From Sphingomonas sp. PP-CE-1G-424 (GTDB taxonomy: Bacteria; Pseudomonadota; Alphaproteobacteria; Sphingomonadales; Sphingomonadaceae): 64,000 bases of DNA. The stretch is from positions 248,001 through 312,000 of the forward strand of contig NZ_SLXW01000002.1 in the NCBI RefSeq assembly GCF_004341085.1, read 5' to 3'. The position numbers and the translations under genes are program-made. This document shows positions 33,687 to 41,400 of this stretch, piece after piece; the stretch's first letter is position 1; each line of letters begins with the position of its first letter. Under the pieces are notes generated by a model that saw nothing but the letters and a program-made list of their open reading frames with translations, made no database searches and was not told the DNA's origin.

Positions 33687-34859
33687 TTAACGGAGTGCGC
33701 GAACCTGCGGCGTATCGAGACACTTGAGCAACGCTGCCCGAGACATTGGCGTCACCGCCGCAGGCTTCACATACCCCGCAACCTCCGTCGTCCGCCCGAT
33801 CGCCACCGGCGCGAACCCAGTCTGCCCCGTGCACCGCATCGCCGCCGCCAGCAGCTTCGGCGGCGTATCATACCCCTCGAACGACAGTCGGAACGTCCCC
33901 CAGTGAATCGGGATCGCGTGCGCCGCGCCCAGTCGGCGATAGACCTCGACCGCATCGACTGGCCCGATATGGCTGCCCGACTCCATCTGCCCGTCAACGA
34001 ACCGGAACGCACCGATCGGGATCAGCGCCAGCCGGACCGGCCCGAGCGCCGCCGCTTCGACCGGCCATCGGCCGTCACCCATCCCGGTATCGCCCGCAAA
34101 GAACACGTTCCCGCCCGGCAGCGTGACGACGAAGCTCGACCACAGCGCGCGATTGCGATCGGTGAACCAGCGGCTGCCCCAATGATGGTTGCGTGTCACG
34201 GTGACAGCAACGCCTGACTTGATCGCCACTCGCTGCCCCCAGTCGAGCGAGGTCGCCTGCGCGCCGGTCTGGCCGATCACGCTGTCGTTGCCCAAACTGG
34301 TGACGATGCGCGGCCGATCGCGCTGCCAGAGCCGCTTGAGCGTCGCCTTGTCGAGATGGTCGTAGTGATTGTGGCTGACCAGCACGAGGTCGATCCTGGG
34401 CAGCGCATCGAACGCGATCCCCGGCTCGGCGACACGACTCGGCCCCGTGCCGAGCGGCCCGGCCTTCTCCGCCCAGACCGGATCGGTGAGGATGTTGAGC
34501 CCCTGCGTCTGGATCAGCACGCTCGCATGGCCGACCCACGTCACGACCATCCGTTCGCCCTCGACGCGGGCGGGCGGCGCGATGCGGTTCACTGCGACCG
34601 ATTTCGGCCACGGAGGCCGCCCATCGCTGCCGGTGAAATAGCGCCAGAAGAAGCTCGCACGACCGCCACCGGCGGGCTGAATCTGCTGCGTGTCGGCGTC
34701 GTTGTCGGGATTGGCGAAGTGCGCGCCGTCGAAATGGCCGCTCGCCGGTCCGCGATAGTAGATGCGGTCGAGGAAGCGTGGGACGATCGTCACCGCCAAC
34801 GCGACGACCACGACCGCCAGCAGCACGACGCCCCCGACGATCTTCAACACGAGACGCAC
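33687..34859 (-). CDS. Membrane-anchored metallo-beta-lactamase-fold hydrolase
   Basis: This is a 390-residue protein. It has an N-terminal membrane helix (LKIVGGVVLLAVVVVALAVTIV) and then the RomA/NAPE-PLD-like metallo-beta-lactamase domain. WVGHASVLIQTQGLNILTDPVWAE is near residue 110, the zinc-site motif SHNHYDHLD near 162, and FFAGDTGMG plus the C-terminal IPIHWGTF histidine follow. Family members act on phospholipid-like or RNA-like phosphoesters, but the substrate here is not known. The GTG start at 34859 (reads MRLVLK) follows GGGGAATGGC on the minus strand. It is divergent from the amidase with 110 bp between them. Confidence 0.8.
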   Translation of the reverse strand: MRLVLKIVGGVVLLAVVVVALAVTIVPRFLDRIYYRGPASGHFDGAHFANPDNDADTQQIQPAGGGRASFFWRYFTGSDGRPPWPKSVAVNRIAPPARVEGERMVVTWVGHASVLIQTQGLNILTDPVWAEKAGPLGTGPSRVAEPGIAFDALPRIDLVLVSHNHYDHLDKATLKRLWQRDRPRIVTSLGNDSVIGQTGAQATSLDWGQRVAIKSGVAVTVTRNHHWGSRWFTDRNRALWSSFVVTLPGGNVFFAGDTGMGDGRWPVEAAALGPVRLALIPIGAFRFVDGQMESGSHIGPVDAVEVYRRLGAAHAIPIHWGTFRLSFEGYDTPPKLLAAAMRCTGQTGFAPVAIGRTTEVAGYVKPAAVTPMSRAALLKCLDTPQVRALR

Positions 34860-34969
34860 GCCATTCCCCTATCCGTTGCTGGTCCGTAACGCATCGTGTC
34901 GAGCATCGTTCAGACCGCTTGGCGCAGGCCCGCAACCCCGATAGCCTCGCGCCAAAGGGGATTCGCAAA

Positions 34970-36550
34970 ATGCGTAAGTTTATCATCGGGATATTGCTCG
35001 CGACCGCGCTTCCAGCCGTCGCGAGCGCCAAGACGGTCGCGGTCGAGGAACAGTCGATCGACCAGCTCCAGGCGGCGATGACCGCTGGTAAGGCGAGCAG
35101 CGTCGACCTCGTCCGCGCCTATCTCGGGCGGATCGCCGCGATGGATCGCAAGGGCCCGACTCTCCGCGCCGTCATCGCGCTCAACCCCGACGCGCTGGCG
35201 CAGGCCAAGGCGCTCGACGCCGAGCGCAAGGCCGGGCGCATCCGCGGGCCGCTCCACGGCGTGCCGGTGCTGATCAAGGACAATGTCGAGACCGCGGATG
35301 CGATGCCGACCACTGCGGGCAGCCTCGCGCTGAAGGACAATCTCACGCGTCGCGACGCACCCGTGGTCGCGCAACTCCGCGCGGCGGGGGCGGTGATCCT
35401 CGGGAAGACCAACCTCAGCGAATGGGCGAACATCCGCTCGACCCGGTCGATGAGCGGCTGGAGTGCGGTCGGCGGCTTGGTCAAGAATCCCTACGCGCTC
35501 GACCGGACCGCGTGCGGATCGTCGAGCGGCTCGGGCGCGGCGATCGCGGCGAGCTTCGCGGCGGCGGCGATCGGCACGGAGACCGATGGCTCGGTGGTGT
35601 GTCCGTCGTCGCTCAACGGACTGGTCGGGTTGAAGCCGACGCTCGGCCTCGTGAGCCGCACGCATGTCGTGCCGATCAGCCACAGCCAGGATACGCCGGG
35701 GCCGATGGCGCGGAGCGTGCGCGACGTCGCGACGCTGTTCTCGGCGATGATCGCGGCCGATCCTGTCGATGCCGCGACCGCGGGGGCAGGGGCTTACAAG
35801 CGCGACTATGCGGCCGGGCTTTCGACCAGCGCGCTGTCGGGCCTGCGCGTCGGCGTGATCCGGCCGGAGATGACCGCCGACCTTGCGGCGAAGTACCAGG
35901 CCTCGCTTGATGTGCTGAAGGCTGCGGGCGCGGTGCTGGTCGAAGTGAAGCAGCCGAAGCTCGATGGGCTTGGCGAGGCGGAATTGCTGGTGCTCCAGAC
36001 CGAGTTGAAGGCCGATCTCGACACCTATCTCGCGACCACGCCCGCAGCAGTCCGCACGCGGACGCTCGATCAGGTCATCGCGTTCAACACCGCCAACGCA
36101 GGCACCGAAATGCCCTTCTTCGCGCAGGAGACGTTCGAGGCCGCGGCGAAGACCAAGGGGCTGGACGATCCGGCGTACAAGGCAGCGCGCGCGAAATCGT
36201 TGCGGCTGGCGGGTACGGAGGGGATCGACGCGATGCTCAAGGCGGCGGGCGCGAGCGTACTGGTCGAGCCGACCTACGGCCCCGCGTGGCTGAGCGAACC
36301 TGTGTACGGCGATCAATACGGTGGCCCGAGTTCGAGCGGACTGCCGGCGGTGGCGGGGTATCCGAACCTGACCGTGCCGATGGGGCTAGTCCGCGGACTG
36401 CCGGTCGGCCTGTCGTTCATCGCGACGAAGTACGGTGACGCGGCGGTGCTGGGTGCCGGCTATGCGTATGAGCAGCGGGCGAAGGTGCGGGTCGCGCCAC
36501 GGTATCTGCCGACCGCCGATGTCGGGGCAGGGATGGAGGCTTCCCGCTAG
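34970..36550 (+). CDS. Exported amidase (amidase signature family)
   Basis: This is a 526-residue protein. It starts with a signal peptide (MRKFIIGILLATALPAVASA) and continues with the amidase signature fold. The catalytic Lys is in VLIKDNVET near residue 101, and the Gly/Ser-rich motif RTACGSSSGSGAAIAA near 180 provides the cis-Ser. TETDGSVVCPSSLNGLVGLKPT holds the nucleophile Ser near 205. The family hydrolyses amides, including those of glutamyl-tRNA and nitrile products; a secreted member more likely scavenges external amides. The start at 34970 follows AAAGGGGATTCGCAAA. It is monocistronic. Confidence 0.85.
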   Translation: MRKFIIGILLATALPAVASAKTVAVEEQSIDQLQAAMTAGKASSVDLVRAYLGRIAAMDRKGPTLRAVIALNPDALAQAKALDAERKAGRIRGPLHGVPVLIKDNVETADAMPTTAGSLALKDNLTRRDAPVVAQLRAAGAVILGKTNLSEWANIRSTRSMSGWSAVGGLVKNPYALDRTACGSSSGSGAAIAASFAAAAIGTETDGSVVCPSSLNGLVGLKPTLGLVSRTHVVPISHSQDTPGPMARSVRDVATLFSAMIAADPVDAATAGAGAYKRDYAAGLSTSALSGLRVGVIRPEMTADLAAKYQASLDVLKAAGAVLVEVKQPKLDGLGEAELLVLQTELKADLDTYLATTPAAVRTRTLDQVIAFNTANAGTEMPFFAQETFEAAAKTKGLDDPAYKAARAKSLRLAGTEGIDAMLKAAGASVLVEPTYGPAWLSEPVYGDQYGGPSSSGLPAVAGYPNLTVPMGLVRGLPVGLSFIATKYGDAAVLGAGYAYEQRAKVRVAPRYLPTADVGAGMEASR

Positions 36551-36600
36551 TATGACCCGGTTGGTCTGCTGGCCGCCAGACCGCGCTGCCGCACACGTTC

Positions 36601-36682
36601 CGTCATCCTGACGAAAGTCAGGATCCAGAGCCAGGAGGTCCGTACTGCGTGACCCTGGATCCTGACTTTCGTCAGGATGACG
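36601..36682. repeat. Palindromic repeat (GTCATCCTGACGAAAGTCAGGATC family), copy 2
   Basis: The arms CGTCATCCTGACGAAAGTC and GACTTTCGTCAGGATGACG match copies 1 and 3 and enclose a loop of about 25 nt. Its right arm reaches the stop codon of the minus-strand DUF4345 gene at 36672-36674. Confidence 0.85.
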
Positions 36683-37076
36683 GCGAACTGGCAGCCCGGT
36701 TCGCGAAATTCCACTGCCAGAGCATCAGCAACGGCACGACCACCGTCTCCATGACCAGTCCCAGCACGTGGCCTTGCGACGGCACACCCACCGCGAGTAG
36801 CGAAATCCCCCGCGAAAGCCCGCCGACGAAGATCAACCCGCCGAGCAACCGAAACCGCGGCCCTTTGCGCTCGATTGCCGGAATGCAGCTCAGAAACCCC
36901 AGCCCGGTGGCGAAGAAGATCCCCGAGATGTACCGGAAATGGCTATCGAGATCGCGCGGAACGTCGGCGAGATGTCCGAACGGCGCCGGCCCGTGCAGCA
37001 CGCCTTGGCCACCGACGATCAACGGCAACAGGCACGCGACCGCGATCACGGCTTGCAGCAGGCGCTTCTCGATCAC
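36672..37076 (-). CDS. DUF4345 family membrane protein
   Basis: This is a 134-residue protein predicted to span the membrane four times, with helices near residues 8-24, 46-62, 74-90 and 105-122. The DUF4345 pattern GVLHGPAPFGHLADVPRDLDSHFRYISGIFFATGLGFL fits. The function is unknown. The GTG start at 37076 overlaps the stop of the upstream DUF2721 gene (GTGA), which indicates coupling. Its own stop lies in the arm of a palindromic repeat, so its last residues (SSPSS) come from repeat DNA. Confidence 0.7.
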   Translation of the reverse strand: MIEKRLLQAVIAVACLLPLIVGGQGVLHGPAPFGHLADVPRDLDSHFRYISGIFFATGLGFLSCIPAIERKGPRFRLLGGLIFVGGLSRGISLLAVGVPSQGHVLGLVMETVVVPLLMLWQWNFANRAASSPSS

Positions 37077-37531
37077 GACAGGTCCTTCAGCAATTCCGGC
37101 CGGATCCGGAAGGCCCTCAACGACATCCTGACCTCGAAGATAAACGATACCAAGGCCGCGATCAGCAGGATCATCGCGAGGATGAAGCACAGCGCGACCG
37201 CCGTGCCGAAATGCAGCTTGGCGAGTTCGGCGATGAACAGCAGCGCGATCAGCACGCAGGTCATGATCGCGCTCGACACCGCCAGGAACAGCGCCGCGTT
37301 GATGATCGTCATCCGCCGGTCGAGCAACCGCAGCTCCCAGCCGTAGCGCGTCCGATCGGCGGCCGAGAAATTGGGGTGCAACTGTTCCAGTTTTCGCGCG
37401 CGATCGATCACGCGCGACAGACGGCCGGCGAGGACGTTGAGCAACTGGCCGATGCCCGCCAGCATGAAGACCGGGGCGAGCGAGAGCTGGATCGTCTGGG
37501 CGATCGTGGAGATGGCGGGAATAATCGGCAT
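37073..37531 (-). CDS. DUF2721 family membrane protein
   Basis: This is a 152-residue membrane protein starting MPIIPAISTIAQTIQLSLAPVFMLAGIGQLLNVLAGRLSRVIDRAR, which is the DUF2721 opening. It has three predicted membrane helices (about residues 10-32, 70-92 and 95-120) and a basic cytoplasmic segment between the first two (RARKLEQLHPNFSAADRTR). The role is unknown. The start at 37531 was chosen from the family N-terminus; an in-frame ATG further upstream would overlap the divergent GNAT gene. The gene overlaps DUF4345 by 4 bp. Confidence 0.75.
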   Translation of the reverse strand: MPIIPAISTIAQTIQLSLAPVFMLAGIGQLLNVLAGRLSRVIDRARKLEQLHPNFSAADRTRYGWELRLLDRRMTIINAALFLAVSSAIMTCVLIALLFIAELAKLHFGTAVALCFILAMILLIAALVSFIFEVRMSLRAFRIRPELLKDLS

Positions 37532-37622
37532 GCCGCCATCATGATGGGGAATGCCCGATTGCAAAAGGGGCGATTGCAAAAGCGCATGCAATCGTAACCT
37601 TCTGCGCGGTATCAGACGGGCA

Positions 37623-38720
37623 ATGTCCAAGCCGATGCTCCTGGCCGACTTCGTCCGGCTTCCCTCCAACGTCCGCGGCGACGTGGTCGAGGGTCTTGCT
37701 GCCGCGATCGACATCGTCGCGGAGCGAGGCGCGCAGAGCCACCGTTTCCTCCGCTTCGGCTGGTACGCCGCCGCGCTCGCCGCGTATGGCGGACAGGCGA
37801 GAACGCTGGTCGTGACCCAGGACGACGCACCTGTCCTGACGCTGCCGTTCGTTCCGCTCGGTCCCCGTGCGCTCGATATGGCGGCTATTCCCGGCTGTTA
37901 CTGGCCGTTCCGCAGCTTCGGCGTTGCGCTCGAAATGGGCGACGCGGCGTTGAAGATCGCGTTGTCGACGCTGGCGGGTCACGTCAACGGTCTGAGGATC
38001 GGTCCGGTCTACGATACCGATCCCGCCGCCGCCGCGCTGATCGCCGCCGCCCGTGCGAATGGCTGGGGCGTGATCGACCGCGCGATCGGCGACAGCTGGT
38101 CACTCGATCTGGCGGCGGCCACCGCAGAGCAACCCTGGCCACGCAAGTCGACCTTGCGGAAAAATCGCTTCCACGAAAAGCATCTCGCCGAACACGGCAC
38201 GCCCGACTGGCGCTTCCTGTCCGAGACGGCGTGGCCCGCTGCGTTCGCGGATCTCGGTACGGTCGAGCAGACGAGCTGGATCGCGCACGCCACCGATCGC
38301 ACGGGCATGAAGTTCACCGCCGACGGCCATCTCGCCTTCTGGCAGGCCGCGGTCGCCGATCCGGTGCTTGCCGCGATGTTCCGTGCCGCGCTGCTGACGA
38401 TCGACGGCGTGCCTGCCGCCTTCTCGTTCGACATCGACACCGGCGACCTCCTGTACGCGATCGCCAACAGCTACGACCCGCGCTTTGCCAAGCATTCCCC
38501 CGGCAAGCTGCTCTACTGGCGCAACATGGCAGCGGCGCTCGCGCGCGGCACGCGCCGCATCGACTGGGGTTCGGGCGACAGCGGCTACAAGAAGGTGATC
38601 GGCGCGAAGGTCGACGCGCCGATCCGCGACTGGATCCTGCTCAGGCCGGGCGTGCCGGCACTGGCCGGGCGTCTGCTCGGCTCACTGTGGCGGCGAAGCG
38701 GAACTCACACCCGCAGGTAG
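37623..38720 (+). CDS. GNAT-like acetyltransferase (Acetyltransf_6, CelD/BcsL-like)
   Basis: This is a 365-residue protein with the double-GNAT architecture of the CelD/Acetyltransf_6 group. An N-terminal half (LRFGWYAAALAAYGGQARTLVVTQDD) is followed by a second GNAT domain (about 200-340) with STLRKNRFHEKHL and the GVPAAFSFDIDTGDLLYAIANSYDPRFAKHSPGKLLYWRNM segment typical of the acyl-CoA site. Relatives act in polysaccharide or cell-surface acylation. The start at 37623 follows a short gap after the divergent DUF2721 gene; an in-frame ATG further up is not family-like. The stop overlaps the end of trmB by 16 bp (convergent). Confidence 0.75.
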   Translation: MSKPMLLADFVRLPSNVRGDVVEGLAAAIDIVAERGAQSHRFLRFGWYAAALAAYGGQARTLVVTQDDAPVLTLPFVPLGPRALDMAAIPGCYWPFRSFGVALEMGDAALKIALSTLAGHVNGLRIGPVYDTDPAAAALIAAARANGWGVIDRAIGDSWSLDLAAATAEQPWPRKSTLRKNRFHEKHLAEHGTPDWRFLSETAWPAAFADLGTVEQTSWIAHATDRTGMKFTADGHLAFWQAAVADPVLAAMFRAALLTIDGVPAAFSFDIDTGDLLYAIANSYDPRFAKHSPGKLLYWRNMAAALARGTRRIDWGSGDSGYKKVIGAKVDAPIRDWILLRPGVPALAGRLLGSLWRRSGTHTRR

Positions 38721-39385
38721 CGGAAATACCAGACCTCGTGGCCCTGCCGGCGTGCCTTGCGTTCGTACCGCGTCTCGGGCCAGTCGTCGGGGCGGGTCAG
38801 GAAGTCGTGCGGGGTTTTCGCCTGCCATGCGAAATCGCGACGCGCGTTCATGATCATCATCGACCAGCGGCAATAGGTCGGGTCGTCGGTGCCGAGGCGG
38901 AATTCCGCGCCGGGCTTGAGCTTGGCGGCGATCGTGTCGAGCGGGCCGTGGTTGACCATGCGGCGCTTGGCATGGCGCGCCTTCCGCCAGGGATCGGGAT
39001 GCAGCAGGTACAGCCGGTCCAGGCTCGCGTCGGGCAGGCGTTCGATCACTTCGAGCGCATCGCCCATGTGCAGCCGGACGTTGGTCAGTTCGCCGTCGCG
39101 GATGTGTGCCAGCGCGCCGACGACGCCGTTGAGAAACGGCTCGCAGCCGATGAAGCCGACGTCCGGGTTCATCGCGGCCTGTCCCGCCAGATGCTCGCCC
39201 GCGCCGAAGCCGATCTCGACGTGCAGCGGGCGATTGTCGCCGAACAACGTCATCGCATCGATCGGCCCTTCCTCGGGCACCGACAGGTCGGCGAGCGTTT
39301 CCTCGACGAGTGCGGCCTGGCCGAGACGCAGCTTGTGGCCCTGGCGACGGCCATAGAGGCGGCGGATAACAGAAGGATCGTTCAT
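38705..39385 (-). CDS. trmB: tRNA (guanine-N7-)-methyltransferase
   Basis: This 226-residue SAM-dependent enzyme makes m7G46 in tRNA. The SAM site is in HVEIGFGAGEHLAGQA near residue 61, and FIGCEPFLNGVVGAL lies near 83. DRLYLLHPDPWRKARHAKRRMV near 128 is the TrmB signature. The C-terminal segment (TRYERKARRQGHEVWYFRYLRV) is standard. The start at 39385 (MNDPSVIRRLYGRRQGH) was chosen because the upstream in-frame extension has no family match. It ends in a short convergent overlap with the GNAT gene. It is not in an obvious operon. Confidence 0.92.
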   Translation of the reverse strand: MNDPSVIRRLYGRRQGHKLRLGQAALVEETLADLSVPEEGPIDAMTLFGDNRPLHVEIGFGAGEHLAGQAAMNPDVGFIGCEPFLNGVVGALAHIRDGELTNVRLHMGDALEVIERLPDASLDRLYLLHPDPWRKARHAKRRMVNHGPLDTIAAKLKPGAEFRLGTDDPTYCRWSMMIMNARRDFAWQAKTPHDFLTRPDDWPETRYERKARRQGHEVWYFRYLRV

Positions 39386-39450
39386 CGCCGCGCGCTCTAG
39401 CGGGCGATTGCGCCGGAGCAAAGCATGACGCGAACCGTTACACGCTCGTA

Positions 39451-40275
39451 ATGGTCGACGATGCATCCAAACCGCCCGGCGAAGACGTCGAGGACCTCAA
39501 GGCCGCCGATGCGCAGGACCTGCACAAGGCCGTGCGCGAGGCGGGCGAGGAAGAGCTCGACCGTCCGCTATCGTCGCTGTTCTTCTCGGGGCTTGCCGCG
39601 GGCATGGCGATATCGAGTTCGCTGATTACCGAAGGCGCGCTGCATCAGGCGCTGCCCGACACGCCATGGCGGACGATCGTCGTGTCGCTCGGCTATCCGA
39701 TCGGCTTCCTGGTCGTCATCCTCGGGCGGATGCAGCTGTTCACCGAGAGTACGATCAGCGCGATGCTGCCGCTGGTGACGAAGCCGTCGAGCTGGGCGCT
39801 GAAGCGGACGATGCGACTGTGGGGCGTCGTGCTCGCGGCAAATCTGATCGGGACGGCGATTACCGGCGGCGCGATCGCGGCAGGGGTGCTTGGCAGCAGC
39901 GAGTTGCGCGGCGCGATGATCGAGGTGTCGATGCGGATCACCGAGCTGTCGGCCTGGGCGACGTTCGTCAACGCGATCCCCGCCGGATTCATGATCGCGA
40001 TCCTCGCCTGGTCGCTGCCCAACGCGCGGCAGCAGGCGTTCCTGGTGATCTTCGCGATCACCTATGTCGTCGCACTCGGCGGGTTCAGCCATTCGATCGT
40101 CGGCTCGGACGAGGCGTTCCTGCTGCTGTTCTCCGGCCATGTCGGCGTCTGGCAGGCGTTGGTCGAATTGATACTGCCGGCGGTGCTCGGCAACTTGCTG
40201 GGCGGTGCGGGGTTGTTCGCCTTGCTCGCGCATGCACAGGTGCGCGGTGAGATGGACGGACAAGGCGAAAAGTGA
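39451..40275 (+). CDS. Formate/nitrite transporter family protein (YfdC-like)
   Basis: This is a 274-residue channel of the FNT family with six predicted membrane helices. Motifs include SLFFSGLAAGMAISSSLI near residue 45, FVNAIPAGFMIAILAWSLPNARQQAF near 170 and GGFSHSIVGSDEAFLLL near 210, where the conserved histidine sits. It has an acidic N-terminal tail (DDASKPPGEDVEDLKAADAQDLH), as YfdC-type members do. Whether it conducts formate, nitrite or another small anion is not decided by sequence. Its stop overlaps the PAP2 start, suggesting co-translation. Confidence 0.82.
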   Translation: MVDDASKPPGEDVEDLKAADAQDLHKAVREAGEEELDRPLSSLFFSGLAAGMAISSSLITEGALHQALPDTPWRTIVVSLGYPIGFLVVILGRMQLFTESTISAMLPLVTKPSSWALKRTMRLWGVVLAANLIGTAITGGAIAAGVLGSSELRGAMIEVSMRITELSAWATFVNAIPAGFMIAILAWSLPNARQQAFLVIFAITYVVALGGFSHSIVGSDEAFLLLFSGHVGVWQALVELILPAVLGNLLGGAGLFALLAHAQVRGEMDGQGEK

Positions 40276-40904
40276 TGGGCAAGACCAAGAAAGCCGCGAA
40301 AGCCGTCGAGACCGCGGACCGCGAGGCGACGCACAAGGCCGCCGAGCACCGCGACGAACCGATGGTCAAGGCGACCGGGTTCCTCGCCGAGATCGGCGAC
40401 CAGCCGCAACTCGTGGCGACCTCGATCGGCACGGTGGTGATCGGCCTGATCGCGCGCAGGCCGGACGTGATCCGCGGGGGTGTGCGGATGCTGGCGGCGC
40501 ATGCGGCGGCGACCTTCGTCAAGTCGGCGATCAAGGCGTCGGTCGATCGCACACGCCCCGAAAAGGCGATCGAGGACGGCAAGGCGCGGTTCGAACCGGG
40601 CAAGAGCGACGAGCACGAACAGACCTCGTTCCCATCGGGCCACACCGCGGGCGCGGTGGCGGTCGCGCGTGCCGCGTCGCGCGACATCGACGGAGCCGGG
40701 ACACCCGCCGCGTTGATCACCGGCGTGGTCGCCGTCGCGCAGCCGATCAATGGGAAGCACTATCTGTCCGACCTCGTCGTCGGCGCGGCGGTCGGCTGGA
40801 TCGCCGAGGCGATGGTCAGCGCGGTGTTCGACCGGGTCGCACCGGTGATCGAAAACGTCGCCGCGGAAAAGCTGCCTTCTCTCGGCGCGCCAGCTAACGC
40901 TTGA
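40275..40904 (+). CDS. PAP2-family phosphatase
   Basis: This is a 209-residue protein with the PAP2 acid-phosphatase motifs: KASVDRTRPEK near residue 95, FPSGHTAGAVAVARA near 120 and GKHYLSDLVVGAAVGW near 162. The N-terminus is charged (GKTKKAAKAVETADREATHKAAEHRDEP). Membrane helices around 50-75, 125-170 and 173-188 place it in the inner membrane. It may dephosphorylate lipid phosphates such as undecaprenyl or phosphatidate types. I used the ATG at 40275; a GTG one codon earlier is also possible, and both overlap the upstream stop. Confidence 0.82.
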   Translation: MGKTKKAAKAVETADREATHKAAEHRDEPMVKATGFLAEIGDQPQLVATSIGTVVIGLIARRPDVIRGGVRMLAAHAAATFVKSAIKASVDRTRPEKAIEDGKARFEPGKSDEHEQTSFPSGHTAGAVAVARAASRDIDGAGTPAALITGVVAVAQPINGKHYLSDLVVGAAVGWIAEAMVSAVFDRVAPVIENVAAEKLPSLGAPANA

Positions 40905-40940
40905 TTAGCCATACTTTTTTCGCGGATGGCGGTGTTGCGT

Positions 40941-40966
40941 GGAACCGTTACGAGCCCGTGACGGTT
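40941..40966 (+). promoter_or_regulatory. Possible EcfG-type promoter of the small lipoprotein
   Basis: GGAACC at 40941 is followed by GGTT 17 nt after GGAAC (40963-40966), about 33 bp before the lipoprotein start. It has the same spacing and bases as the site at 27589-27614. The match to the general-stress consensus is imperfect. Confidence 0.4.
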
Positions 40967-40998
40967 TGCGACCTCGTCATAACAGGGAAATCCGCATC

Positions 40999-41283
40999 AT
41001 GAAGAAACTCGCCATCGCCACGATGATCGCCGCCATCGCACTTCCGCTCGCAGCCTGCGGCGGCAAGGGCGACGACAAGCTCGGCAGCCAGGTCGAGAAG
41101 GCCGCGGACAACCGCGCTGATTCGCTCGACGCGGCCGCCGACAACCTTGAGGACCAGGCCAAGGCTGTTCGCAAGGACGGCGAGCGCCAGTCCGACGCGA
41201 TCGACGATGCCGATGTGAACGCGCAGGCGATGCCGCAGTCGCAGAAGGATGCGCTGGTCAACGGCAGCGAGAAGCTTCGCTGA
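40999..41283 (+). CDS. Small lipoprotein
   Basis: This is a 94-residue protein with signal and lipobox (MKKLAIATMIAAIALPLAAC, Cys20). A charged, coiled-coil-like helix follows (SQVEKAADNRADSLDAAADNLEDQAKAVRKDGERQSDAIDD). Small alpha-helical lipoproteins of this kind are common in sphingomonads, with unknown roles. The start at 40999 follows AGGGAAATCCGCATC; an upstream in-frame ATG would add a non-hydrophobic leader. A possible EcfG-type promoter lies upstream and a hairpin terminator follows, so this looks like a single-gene, perhaps stress-induced unit. Confidence 0.68.
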   Translation: MKKLAIATMIAAIALPLAACGGKGDDKLGSQVEKAADNRADSLDAAADNLEDQAKAVRKDGERQSDAIDDADVNAQAMPQSQKDALVNGSEKLR

Positions 41284-41316
41284 TAGCGCCCGGCGCATAG
41301 CTGCGCCGAAAGATGG

Positions 41317-41352
41317 GCCGTCCCCTGGTGAAGACCGGGGGGCGGCTTTTAT
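41317..41352 (+). terminator. Terminator of the small lipoprotein gene
   Basis: GCCGTCCCC at 41317-41325 pairs with GGGGGGCGGC at 41337-41346 (one G-U pair). It is followed by TTTTATTA, a typical intrinsic terminator 34 bp after the stop. Confidence 0.8.
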
Positions 41353-41400
41353 TATAGGGTGTCGGCGGATCGCGGTGCGGCGCTAGAAAAGGGGTACGAC

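Noticed and set aside
39430..39456. A fourth EcfG-like site (CGAACC...GGTC) at the FNT-family gene
   Set aside because: The first base of the -35 is wrong and the -10 part overlaps the start codon, leaving no space for a ribosome binding site.
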